Positions 13,101 through 24,798 of a stretch of DNA of 64,000 bases are shown in pieces. The position numbers and the translations under genes were made by a program. Below the pieces are notes generated by a model that was given only the letters and a program-made list of their open reading frames with translations, was not told the origin of the DNA and searched no databases. The stretch is from Dirofilaria immitis (taxonomy: Eukaryota > Nematoda > Chromadorea > Rhabditida > Onchocercidae). The DNA lies in NCBI GenBank assembly GCA_024305405.1, contig JAKNDB010000110.1:496001-560000 (forward strand). Direction: 5' to 3'. How positions within the stretch are numbered: position 1 is the first letter of the stretch; each line of letters opens with the position of its first letter.

Positions 13101-15089
13101 TAATTGCAACCGGACCTTCTAGGGTGTTGTGGAATATAGATTTTCATCATTTAAATTGGAAATTAAACAAATGAGTGGTAATATTGGACTGAGAAATGAA
13201 ATGACAAATTGGTGATAATTTAATGTTTCGCTTCACCGTAGAACAGTAGAGGAAAATATTTGAATGAGCGGATGTTCAACAGAAGTATTGCAAAAAAGTC
13301 ATGAAGAAATTAGCGTCTTCTGAAGTTAGAATTCACAAAAATCACAAGGTCTATCATAGAGAACTTAATTGCTCGCAAGAGTTTGCAAAGGTGGATTGTC
13401 TTTGCAATACATCTTTTTGACATCTTGAATTGCGCACACTTTCCCATGAAGAGGATTGAAAAATAGGCGAGAACGTAGTACTTTTTCAAATTGTACCGAG
13501 TTTGTACGAATTTTTTTACCAAATGTTGAGTGTTGTTCAGTTATCTAAATCAGTTAAAAGTTTACTTTCTAAAATTTACTAGGAATTTAAATCATTTCCT
13601 AGTATCATATGCATCGTTGTTTAGCAAAAAAAAAATTTAATAAGCTGTATCGAAGGCGGTAAACCACCTAATCATCACTGTAAACGAAATAATGTGGTAT
13701 TTAAAATGTTAATTGAACACGAATCTCTTGAATCTGTGAGTTTGGCTACAAACCTAAATTACATGATTTTTTTCAATCCAGGAATACTTGGAAATCGGAT
13801 AAGAAAAACGTATGACTTTTAAATTTGGGATCGGCAACACCATTTTAATAAGTTTGTTTATGGACCTGTACCTTATTAGAAAAAACTGCAAATAAAATGA
13901 TTTTTTCACTCAGTAATTTTCGTTATTACTGATAATCATTTAATAAAATGCTCATCTCCATCAAAATCCAAACAGTATTAGTGAATTTGAATTATCATTT
14001 TTGCTATTTCACGAGAAGTACCGAAAACAGACATTGAAGATATGATTACCATCATCAGAAAACTTTTATTTTAAACAAATTTAGTAAGTCTTTCCATACT
14101 GTGCGTTAAATTTATGCGCAACTTGATTTACGGAATTCCTTCCTTAATTTTGTTTTTTATGTGAATTTTGAACTTAATAATAATTATATTATTCAGAAAT
14201 TTAAAAATCTCTTTGATTTCTCGATAATAATAGCATGTGATGCATTGAATGACAGAAGATAATCTATATATACGAAATTTTTGCTAACCAAATGCTTAAC
14301 GAAATTTCGCCTGATCATTATGCAACAATAAAAAAGTGTGTCAATGATTTCGTAACACCGACTGACATAAAGCAAAACCGATAAAGTGATCGTGATTTCT
14401 GTAAAAGTTTCAACGAAATTGAAAATAAGCTATCTAGCATAAATCAGCTAAGGCAGAAATGTTTAAACAATAGCTTAATCAAAACTACTGGATTAAATTG
14501 AATTTCAAAAATTAGCTCTACATTACTATAACATCAACAAATCACCTTGAATTTAGGTAAAATTCTTGACCCATATTACTTCTGCAAGAAGTATTGAAAT
14601 TACTATCTCTGTCCTCGCTTTTCTTTTCAGTAGATTGAAGTGCATATGAATATTTCAAATCGCGGTAATTTCTGATAATTTGTATTATATAATAATAGCA
14701 AAAGCTACGGACTCAATAAAGAAAATTCCAATATTGCGTCATACGAGACTGTTTATAAATTATGGAGTGACGTAAATGTAAACAGACCGAAACAGACTGA
14801 TTTCGACATGTCTATAAGTAGTTATAAATCATAGCATTGTAACCTCCGCTCACTGATTTACAAATTCGGATATTTTCAAAACTCTTTTTCTTATTTTTAT
14901 TAAAATAAAGCTTTAATGAATCGTATTTTATAAGATTTAAGTCGACAAAAGCCAGATTTAAATAACCGACATTTCCAACTACTTCAATCGAAAACTCGAG
15001 ATTAAATGCGATATCAACTAGCTTATAGAATTTTCAGTAAGCATCAAATTTCGTTTATTATCATCGTTCGAAGATTTACGCAATACGGT
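10102..15089. other. AT-rich gap without recognised genes
   Basis: The first few hundred bases should hold the ldb-1 3' untranslated region. The rest has only short open frames on both strands, none with a recognisable motif, and no tandem array or transposon ends that I can see. An alternative upstream ATG for the following channel gene lies at 15006. Confidence 0.5.
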
Positions 15090-17688
15090 ATGGCTTCCAT
15101 GTTAAAATTTTTATATTTGCTATTTCTACCAACATTTAGCGAACAAATCAGAACCATTCAGGTATCGCTTTTCATACAAAATTTCTATTGAAAAATTGTC
15201 CCAAGTTTTATTTATTGATTCATTGAACATGTTTTTAAAAGTAACTGTGATAAAAACTGTTATAAAGTATATATCCTGATCGAATTTTTGCAGAAAATGG
15301 TTGAAAGTGAGAAAATACTGTTGAAAAAAATATTCAAGAAAGAAAATTATGATTATTCCTTGCCGTCTGAATCACCAACCATTGTTTTGCCCTTCATGTT
15401 TATTGATCACGTCGAACAGCTTGTTTGTTTCACTGCTATAAATTTTATATTTTATCATTTTATAAAATGGCATATTTATTGGTTTGCCACTATATATGGA
15501 TATATGTTTTATCTTCTTCAGGACCAAAAACAACAGTTAATGGATATGCATTGTAGCATATTATTTGTAAGTTTGAGTTTTCCTGCTTTCCGCCTTTTTA
15601 GCTGGTAAAGTCTCTAGAATTGATGTATATTGTAGCACTGGACTGACAAAAGAATTGTTTGGGAACCCCGAGATTACGGTAATGTTGACAAAATAGTGCG
15701 ACAAAAAGTGATTTACCAAGAATGTGGTTCCCTGCCGTCCATTTTACTGAAATTTAAGTATACATTTTTTTGAAATATATTATATCAAAACGTGTGTACA
15801 CTAATTGCTTTTCTTTATCATTCTTCTCTGCTTTATAGCATTTAATTAGATATCGTTACTTACCAAAAATAGAATGTGCTGAATGGTATATTTTTTTGTT
15901 AAAAACATGGTAAAAATTAAATTGTAGGAAACTAAGAAGCGATCAAGCAATGCAATATTTCAATACCGAAGTGACGTTAATCAGCAATGGAGCTGTTTAT
16001 GCACAGGTAAAACAAAAACGATTTATTCACACTTGACATTTTTATCGGAAGTAAAATGGCACAATGTCCCTGCTTAGTTGAGAAGTTCGAGAGTCAAAAT
16101 TCTACTGAGATTCCTTCCCGAAGTTATAGGAAGCATTGTATCAATGCCGTAACCAAAAGTATATTTCAAATAAAACATCGTTTTAGGTGGTTTTAACAAT
16201 TCGTTCAACTTGTTCTCTGGATTTCACTGGATATCCAAATGACATTCAAAGTTGTTTGTTAACAATGTTCACACCATTACCATTGTCTAGGTGTTGTTTT
16301 TATTTTACACTAATCTTAGAAACTGAACTGTAAAACGTAATCATGCAGTAAGTAAGCCAGAAAAATTGCATTTCTATTCATTCTCAATACATACTTTTCT
16401 TTTTAGAGGAAACGACTAAAAAAATTAGAGATGCCGCTTTATTATCCTATAATGAGAGCTGAGGAATCAGTTATCTAAATAAAACCTTCAACAAATTGAA
16501 AGATTGATTTCAATATTCGTATTGATTCTCTTGGCTGAAATTGGAGTAAAATGAATTGCTACTCCAGCGGCAGATATAAAGCTTGCAGATTGAAATTCTC
16601 AAGATGGACATCATTAACTCATAAATTGGACACATTCGGCAGTTTGATGAATGAATCGCGAACAATACGATCTGGGGAATTTGAAATTACAAATCTATCT
16701 GCATCGCTACTCTTCATTCTTCCATTTGGCAAAATTACTGTCAACGAAAGCGCGTTAGTTCTAGGTTTCTTCTCTGACTAAATTCGTATTTGCAAGGCGG
16801 TGTTATTCAAACGAAAGTGATATTTTTATTCATACCATTTAAGAGATCGTCCTGAAATGATGCGTTCAATAATACGCTTTGAAATAAAATTTCACAGAAT
16901 CATATATTACTATTCAGTGACAATCGCTTTACCACTCTTTTGTTTGGCAACGTTAGTTTTTCATTTTTATAGAATTCCTCATTGTAATAAGAATTCAATA
17001 ATTTTATTGTACACACTATCACTATTTCTATGTCATTAAGAAATTCTATAGTCGAGTAATGTTTTTTATTTTTGCTTTTATGCTTTGAAATATGATAGTT
17101 TATGGTATAGAGGCCTGATTGATTTATTATCAGTAATCAGTATATTCGTAATTATGTCCATGATAAGTGCCAAGCGTAGCACTTTTCTTTTCTAATTTCA
17201 GTATAACATTTATGGTAGGAACAGTTGTATCTGCTCCAAATTCCATCGTATGGCTTTTGTTATGTTTTGCGGCACAGATTCTGAATTACATGCAGATGCT
17301 CAACAAGTTGCCACCTGACCAGCAGAATACCCCTCTCTGCGGTATACTGCAACTTCATTTTTTCGGGAAAATTTCTTCAAGACCAGTTTGCATTTTTTGC
17401 AACAAACATTGCAGAAATATCTTGAAATCATAATTATATTTTTCTAAATATCATTGTTTTGTGGCCTTAACGGTTGGAATCACAAATGTTGCAGCAAAAA
17501 TGGCTAAAATAATGCTGGCAGAAACGATGGTGTTGATTATTTATCGTGCAGCAATAACTTATAAATATAGTTGTTCTATCAATGGAAAAGAAATATTCAA
17601 ATGTTCCAGGATGCAAAAAATCGAGATAACACTCCGAATTTTACTTACCCTTCATATCTTTTTAAATGCTGTTTTGTTATTTTATTGA
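15090..17688 (+). CDS. Cys-loop ligand-gated ion channel subunit, 3' end disrupted
   Basis: Pentameric ligand-gated channel subunit of the plasma membrane; ligand and ion selectivity cannot be told. Phase-consistent exons: 15090-15161, 15294-15422, 15522-15566, 15636-15707, 15839-15885, 15928-16006, 16187-16290, 16589-16753, 16844-16951, 17202-17341, then a damaged end to 17688. Seen in order: a signal peptide (start MASMLKFLYLLFLP), the ligand-domain signature WTDKRIVW, YLPKIE, a Cys-loop with exactly 13 residues between its cysteines (SLDFTGYPNDIQS), TM1 starting YYYSVTIALP, TM2 followed by KLPPDQQNTPLCG, and a TM4-like end RILLTLHIFLNAVLLFY. The TM3 region has an in-frame TGA at 17423-17425 and then a frame change before ALTVGITNVAAK. 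It may be a recent pseudogene, a sequence error or an exon I failed to find. It looks closest to divergent nematode subunits (CUP-4/LGC type), which is a weak inference. An ATG at 15006 would give a longer N-terminus without a good signal peptide. Confidence 0.75.
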
Positions 17689-18779
17689 TATACATGAAAA
17701 ATCTTCAATGCCTAGCTGCTATGTGCGGAATGGAATGTCTATAAGCACAGTTTGCATTTTGGTATTACTAAATTCTAATTTAATTATGTTCAGATTGATA
17801 TCATTGTATTTCTCTTAATAAATTTTTACTCTGCTCAGTGTTTGGACTAATTGTTTATTTTCAATTCATAAGCTTAGTTCCGAACTCTCAAAAAATTGGA
17901 CAATCTTAAATTTAATCATGATGGCTACTGTAGACGACGATGACTTCAATAAAATTGTCGATGAATCATATTACACCGATGTAATTTACTAAGCGCTACC
18001 AGGATTTTTGGGTGGTAACTTCAAACACTTTAGGCATCCTGATATAAAATACAAAATTTCACTAGTCGTGTTCTGCAATATACTTCAGGAACTGAAGAGA
18101 AGAAGTGACTTGTATTTCGAAATTGATTGAATTCTTTTAAGCACAAGAGCTTACAGTTATATGACATTATCATAATGCATGAATCTTTTGACTGATTCAA
18201 AAAATTAAGCAGATGATGAAAATGTTATCCATCTATCTCTTTCTCTCCTAATAGCATTGATGGTCTGTTAATTAATGCTAAGAGTTATTAAAAATTATTA
18301 TAAATAACAATTTTTATCGTATTAATGTATGTGTGTGTGTGTGTATTATTTTGTTGGTAACCAAGTAATTATCAAATGCACAATACTTTATTTTTCCGAA
18401 AGCACACAAATTATATCTGAAACTGATACTGTCACTCCGTTAGAGATTTCTGAATCTATAAGTATTCGAACATTTGTATTAATTTCGTGAATAGGAGCAA
18501 AAAATATTAAAATTGAAAAAGTAAAAACAGTTTTTCTTCTGATATTCTGTTTTACTTTCACATATTTTATAACAAAAGTTTGATTTAAGTTTTTGAAAAG
18601 AATAGTTTCAAGCATGCAATAAATGCTTGCCAAATACAGCGTAGCAAGGAATGAAAAAGTATTATACCATTATAGTATTTTCAAAATCGTTCTATTGCAG
18701 TCCTGATTTAGATTGCAGTTAAGATTGCAGTCCTGATTTTCTGTTATTTTTTGGCGATCTTAGATTGGTGTTCGTGATT
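17689..18779. other. Gap between channel gene and transporter remnant
   Basis: It contains a short open stretch near 17918-17990 (+) rich in aspartate, a GT run at 18331-18344 and an imperfect duplication of a segment containing gcagtcctgattt near 18698-18740. No recognised gene. Confidence 0.4.
18331..18344. repeat. GT microsatellite
   Basis: Seven GT units in a row in non-coding sequence. Confidence 0.9.
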
Positions 18780-21050
18780 CGATTATTCGAAGTGGTATAT
18801 ACAAAACACTCCGCTTAGCGTAAGCAATGCACCCATGACAGATCGAAATTCCCACTCAAATTTTTAAACAGTGCTGCAATAAATTTGTTGAAATAGATTC
18901 TGAAACTAAGTTTGTGCTAATTCGTTTCTCTAAAAATACTTTGAAAGTAACTCCACTCTTTTGTCAATTTTCATTCATTTGTTTATTCTGTGAAATGGAT
19001 AGCGTCAGAAAAAATTTTTCTTGCAATTTTTTTACATCTACAATTCTAGTAATTTCGGAATTTTTTCAGTCTTATTTTCATTTTACCAAAACCTTTATAA
19101 ATTTAAATGATACTTACCAAAAAGTGCGGACCAATTAAAGCAGAAGTGCCTATATAAAGCATCATCATCCCAAAAGCATTAGAAAAATTTTTCCAAACCA
19201 AGTAATTCAATAAAATAATGGCACGAAGCGATGAGGAACATGCTGCAAGCTTAGCCCTAGTTGTTCGATTGCAGCCGCTTAATCTATTGCATATTTTTAT
19301 TTCTAACTCAGAATTTGGAGATTTGAAGATTAAAAAATAAGTTTATACCGACACTTCTTGCGAATGATATTGCATATATCACGTACATTCAATACTGTGT
19401 TAGTAATAATAGCATACAAGTTGCTATACCATCAATGATTATACCGGAATTATGAACAAATAATGGATCTGCTCCTGGTAAATCAGATATTAACCTGCAA
19501 TAAATGCACACTTACCAGGTAAACAGATAAGCGATAATGAATATGATGTTGGCTTGAAGTCGCACCATACCGTAAGTGCCTAAAATCTGAGACGAATGTC
19601 TTCTTGTGTAAATATTGTAAAAATGAAAAACGGTATCATGAGAAAATTAGTACGTATTATGTACAATCATTTTCAATGTAAAATTTTTTAACAAAAAAAT
19701 GATGAACCTGTTTGCCAAGGAAAATGGGATAAAGAGACAACAAGAAAAGCGGTGATTTCAATCAATACAAAGCTCGAATCTGAGAGCCATTTAACACCTT
19801 ACAGCATCGTTGAAATAATATATGGATTAATTAGACTGCAGATATTTGACTTAATTAGAGCATGATTTATTTAAATCAATATCAGATAACATTGTTACAT
19901 GTATTCGTTCGGCGTTTTGTGTGACAAAATTTTTCGGGGAAGATGAAACACTTCTATGCTTATCGAAAATTAATTGCTTAAAACTTCCACGGAATCAGTA
20001 GATCATCTCAGAAAAAGGAATTCATCCTTCGCAGTAGCATAACATAATTCGATGTTGGATTTAACCGCCTGATTTAGATTCATCTTTTTAAAAGATTTGG
20101 AACTGTATTGCGTTTTGATAAGCCATTATTAACAATTATTGCCAGCTTTCTCACATTATCACATAGCTAAATTAATGCGAATTTTCATAAAGTTTTCTAA
20201 ATGAAGTTTTATAAACGTTTGAATTTGGAGAAGAATTTCAATAGACTATCCAAACTCAAACTGTTAATTAACCTAATTAGGATATTATTCCAGAGATTAA
20301 TGAAGTACTTTCAATCTTCAAGGAACAAAATTAAAGCTATTCATCCTTTTTTTGTGGAGAGAAAAGCGTACTTCAGTAGAATAGAATGTTTTTTAATTTC
20401 ATTCATCAACATCGTTAGATTTGCTATGAACCAAAAATAAAACGCAAATTTCGGTAAAATTAATCGAACGACTCTTAAATCTTAGTTTCATAATTATGAA
20501 TAAAGATTCAACCGTTTTTTGCATGGATGATTAAACATCATCTTAATGCTATGAACACATACTTGTGGTTGATATTTCTATGTAATATTTTTTAAAATCG
20601 ACTAACAAGACTATTGATGTCAATGAAAAAAAAGTGGCTTCGAAAAGGTAAGACCACAATTAAGTAAAATTCAAAAACAGTCGCGCAATAGAAGCCTACA
20701 TAGTCGTCGTTCTGAAATCCCACTTCCAAATCCCCGACGACCGTTTCACCAATTGCATAAGTAATTTTATCTTTGACAACATTGGCAAAAAATGATGCAA
20801 GTACAATGAACCATCCATATCCACCTACATTTTACTGTATCCAATTTAATCTTTTGAGGAACTAGCAAATACCGAAGCAGAAAGTACTTTGAAATTATGG
20901 CGCAATATGCTTGTCAATTAGCAAGTTTCACGATTGGGAAATCAATTATGAAGAACAAATCTATGAATTAAGGTTCACTTATGAAAAAGTAACAAATTAA
21001 CAAGTATTTGTAGAAGGAGAACCGTCTGTGGGGTGGTAGTCGGTAAGTTG
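18780..21050 (-). pseudogene. Decayed monocarboxylate-transporter-like gene (SLC16/MFS)
   Basis: Pieces of a 12-TM major-facilitator carrier of the monocarboxylate transporter type lie in order on the minus strand. A small exon (21023-21050) ends in PTDG, which joins in phase to GYGWFIVLASFFANVV (exon starting at 20824), the family's N-terminal D-G-G-Y-G-W signature. Further pieces are SDSSFVLIEITAFLVV (near 19700-19790), ISDLPGADPLFVHNSG (near 19430-19490) and NFSNAFGMMMLYIGTSALIGP (near 19100-19200), which matches the family's conserved N-A-F-G...G-P stretch. Damage: an in-frame TGA at 19389-19391 where the family usually has Trp (TQY-stop-MYVIYA), and a frame change near 18845 between LSGNFDL and MGALLTLSG. 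Part of this may be sequence error, since other genes here carry homopolymer indels, but the TGA is a substitution. Middle exons are not resolved. Confidence 0.6.
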
Positions 21051-21966
21051 CTGTTTACGTTGTTGTCATTCCTAATTCAAACTTCTTTCCCACATTCCTT
21101 CTCGATACATTCCATTGCATAACACGCTAAATTTCGATATTAAAAATACATGAACTATATATATTTGACTACATGCATTATGATTATGCAAAAGAACTTT
21201 GTTGAATTACAAGAATAATCATCAAAGCACAGTTACAAGATATGAACAAGCTTCTCTTTCCCAAATCAAATGATCTACTTTTTGTGAAAACACTCTCATA
21301 ATATGTCCTAGGAATCCTTTGGAACTTGGTATTAATTTAAACTTAAGATTTGTATATTTATCATGCAAAATTAAGCATAGTTTTGACATTCAGACTTTCA
21401 GGTCATAATTTTGCCTGTTCCCTCCAATGATGCGTTAAATATTATGTTTCATTTTTATATTAATTATTCTCATGCAAAATGGATATATGAAATGTATTTC
21501 TGCATATAAATATCTTCTGATTCTGATGACTGTATCACCAGTTTATTTTGCTTACTTTGATACACTACACCCGAAATCATACGAGATGTCGTGAATACTC
21601 GGGAATCATTCATATTAATGGCATATCAACGTGTCTGCTGGGCATTCAACTCGAACTCTTACTAAATCTTGCCACGCATTTCATAAATAGGTAAAAATTA
21701 TAAGTCGCTTTTCGTATCCCAAGGATTACAGAACTTTTGCCAAATTTGTCCTTTTACCTTTTGCTTTTGTAATAAGTGAAAGAATTCCCTTTAAATTATA
21801 CAACCGTTATAATATAAGTAGATCGAGATAACTAAGATCTTTTATATTATATAAATATCTTGGTTCTTTCATATTTTTTAACGGTCCAATTGTGAAGTTC
21901 TGCGACCACGTAAACAATCTCAAAACTTGTAAATATTTATCAATTATCTTATTAGTTTTCCAATCC

Positions 21967-22089
21967 CATGTCAGTTCTGTTCATAATATTCTTGGCCGTT
22001 ATAACTTTGAAAGGTTGTAAATATTCTTATAATCAATCATCGTGTCAGTTTTATAACCGTATAAATACATGTCAATTCTGGTCATAATA
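21967..22089. repeat. Degenerate tandem-like repeat, about 101-bp period
   Basis: A motif beginning catgtcagttctgttcataata (21967-21988) recurs as a copy with two mismatches at 22068-22089, and related pieces occur between and just before them. This suggests an eroded tandem array rather than coding sequence. Confidence 0.5.
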
Positions 22090-22172
22090 CGCTGGAAAAC
22101 TATAAACATCCTCACTATAAAAACAGTCTACTCACTGTGGATCATCGTTATTCATTATTCATTTTTTTCTTT

Positions 22173-22213
22173 TTTTATCCCAAGGAACGGCTGCTCTGTT
22201 CCTTAGGATAAAA
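22173..22213. repeat. Short inverted repeat (hairpin)
   Basis: A 16-nt arm (ttttatcccaaggaac) and its reverse complement with one mismatch flank a 9-nt loop. The stem is strong against an AT-rich background. It is too short for a typical microRNA precursor; it could be a terminator-like structure, a small transposon end pair or chance. Confidence 0.65.
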
Positions 22214-24306
22214 AGTTGGAATTATTTGGAATCTCCCATATTATTTTTTTGTTATCGGTTTGCTCTCCGTTAATAAAAGCTATTGTTACGTGGTCTCACT
22301 ACAATAGTTATAATAATATCGGTGAGCGTTTCTCCCGCTATCCAGCCAAAGTACTCACGTTTCTCATTTCACTCAAATAAAACAAAACCGCTTCTTTTGC
22401 AACAATACGAGATATCAGCGATAGCACTGTAATTTTTATCGCTTATCGTTCAGACAAACAAATAAATAAAAAGAAACCAAAAAAATAAAATAATCCAGCG
22501 TATAAGGATTATCAGGTAGTAGTAAGTCTGAAAGAAATAAATTATTATTTTCAGATCATTTAATTTAGCTATCGGTCAAATATGGACATACCATGTCCAT
22601 AGATTCCAAATGTTTTAGCTTGAGTGAAACTTCATTTCCAGCAAAATTCGAAACATCGCTTTTAGTTGTGACATCTGAAGCAGTACTTAAATGAAAAAAT
22701 AAACTCAGATTAGAATTCTGCTCAAATACATGCGAGAATAAAAAGTGTTATCGCACAGTAAATTCTTAACAGAGAAATAAAAGTGATAAAAACAAAGTAT
22801 AACGTACCTGAAATAACTCATTTGTTGTCAAAGCTGCAAGTGCTTTAACTTGCGTTTCATTTCTGAATTAAACAGGGATTTTCGAAAAAGAAATGAATAA
22901 TATACGAATTGCTTTATACTACCCGGTTGAATTCACAATTCCTATATATCTAAATTTTTGATTCGTTCTCAGTAAAATGGTAACAACAAGCATAAAAACC
23001 AGACAATGCAAAACACTGAATAAAGAAGTCAATTGACCTTTGTACAAAGGTGACCACAAATATTTGGATACAGAAGTGACAAGAGAACGATTGACAACCT
23101 TTCCAACCAAATACCCACGGCGGAAAATTGAAGTTGTTCCGGATGATCAACGATAATTAAACATTGATGGTATTTCTTTAAAATTGAACTTCATTGATAA
23201 GACTGAATTGGCCTATTTCATTCTTTGTAGTTGCTAGTATAGACGTGGTTCACACGTAAACGCATTTCAATTCAGAAGAATTTTTAAATTTAAATTAAAT
23301 AAAATCTAAAAAAAATTAATTATATGCAAATTCAATCAATCGAATCAAGTCTCCACATCTACTATTGTGCGCGAAGAAACCCATAGCAAAAACATGAAGC
23401 GATCCTCACAAGTGGCATAAAAATAGAATGTTAGATAGCGTGAAGAGCTAGTTCGCATATGATCGATCAGAAGTGTGATTTAATTTGGAAAAGAATCATT
23501 ACAAGTCTGATGGAATCAGTAAACCTTGCTAATGAGGCAACTGAAAATTAGCTTTACTGAACCGATCGGCTGGCAATTTTGGGAGTAGGCCAACTTATTT
23601 TTGATGGCTTCTATAAAGTTTGTAAAATCCACTAGAAAGTAGACACAAACTTCTGGACTTCTCTGATTTCCGATCCTCTTCACACAACTTTTTTTGTTCT
23701 GATGAAAATGTTTATGTCTTATCATCAAATGATTCGTGTTTATTTCTGCAGCTATCATATAACATTTTTTACGGTTTAAAAAGAGATCAATAAACAGCAA
23801 AATCAAGGAAGAGAGTATGAAATATAGCATTTCTTAATCCAGAGCACAAAATCAAAGCATCAATTTATATTACTGACGATGAACAAGTTAATGAAAGAGG
23901 CGTTGACAGTTATAGTTACTGCCATGACCACATGCTGGCATTTAATTTCATATCTCATAGTACTGCTTAATTCATCGCATACTAACCATAAATTTACCGA
24001 AGATCATTTTCTTACCGGACACTATCACTTTTTAAAATTATGATAACATTCTCCCACCACTATATCTTGAGTCCTTGCATCGCTACTATATCAAAACAAT
24101 GGAACTCCACTATGTTTAACTAATGTTAATCGAAGGAAGTTAATATTAATCTAAACTGCGAAAAACAAAAACCTTGTCGTTTTCTTTATGACAAGTTCAT
24201 AAATTAATTGTTACAGAAATATTGCGTTCTTCATTGCCCCTTATTCGTTTCTTATCTCAGTAGCCTTAAAATTCCCCATCCTTCTATATCCTTACATTAG
24301 CTCAGC

Positions 24307-24606
24307 ATGATAAATGTTATGACCACCACAGCAGAAAAAAAAGATAAAAATCATCATATAGAAAAGAAAAAACCTCACAGCCATGAAATGGAACATCATA
24401 CTGTGCATAATTTTCAGACATTCCAAACAACTTATGATCTTTCCACATTTCTCTCATTCAAAAAGTCATTTTTGTTGCCTTTGCACCGTGTTTTACTCGC
24501 ACCAAGCAAGCAACTAATCTTTAAAAAGTTGAAGGAATTTCCCAATCAAATTAATTGCCAAAGCCTTATAATAGAAAGAAGAGATAATGTATTCTGTAGA
24601 TCATGA
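24307..24606 (+). CDS. Small hypothetical open frame, unidentified
   Basis: A 99-codon frame starting with ATG and ending TGA. Its first third is rich in lysine and histidine (KKKPHSHEMEHH) and the rest is mixed with no signal peptide, membrane segment or motif I recognise. It lies about 190 bp downstream of the CENP-A stop on the opposite strand (tail to tail). The length is only slightly above what chance gives in this base composition, so it may not be a gene. Confidence 0.15.
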   Translation: MINVMTTTAEKKDKNHHIEKKKPHSHEMEHHTVHNFQTFQTTYDLSTFLSFKKSFLLPLHRVLLAPSKQLIFKKLKEFPNQINCQSLIIERRDNVFCRS

Positions 24607-24798
24607 GGTTACGAAATTAAATAAAAATTAAAATAACAATTCAGTATTAAAAATTAGTCAGCTCATAAAAAAAAATGAAATTTTGGAATGTTCTGTACAT
24701 TCAGGAAATGTTCACAATATAACTGCAACATTTTTTTAAACATTTACTTCATATTGTAAATGCTAATGATGAGGAAAAAACGTTCTTTTCTCTTGTTC

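Larger units (their letters stand above)
21051..24798. other. AT-rich gap with hairpin and degenerate repeat
   Basis: No gene could be identified. Open frames at 22919-23150 (-) and 23516-23830 (-) are hydrophobic in part but match no family I know. A 99-codon frame at 24307-24606 (+) begins with a His/Lys-rich stretch and is listed separately. The region also holds a short perfect-stem hairpin near 22173-22213 and two copies of a 22-bp motif about 100 bp apart. Confidence 0.4.

Noticed and set aside
15636..15757. Apparent frameshift in the channel gene near a WFPAVH reading
   Set aside because: Using the earlier donor at 15708 joins the next exon in phase and gives a normal YLPKIE segment, so no lesion is needed there.
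22919..23150. Hydrophobic minus-strand frame resembling a membrane protein
   Set aside because: No family motif and no neighbouring exon in phase; kept only as part of the gap description.
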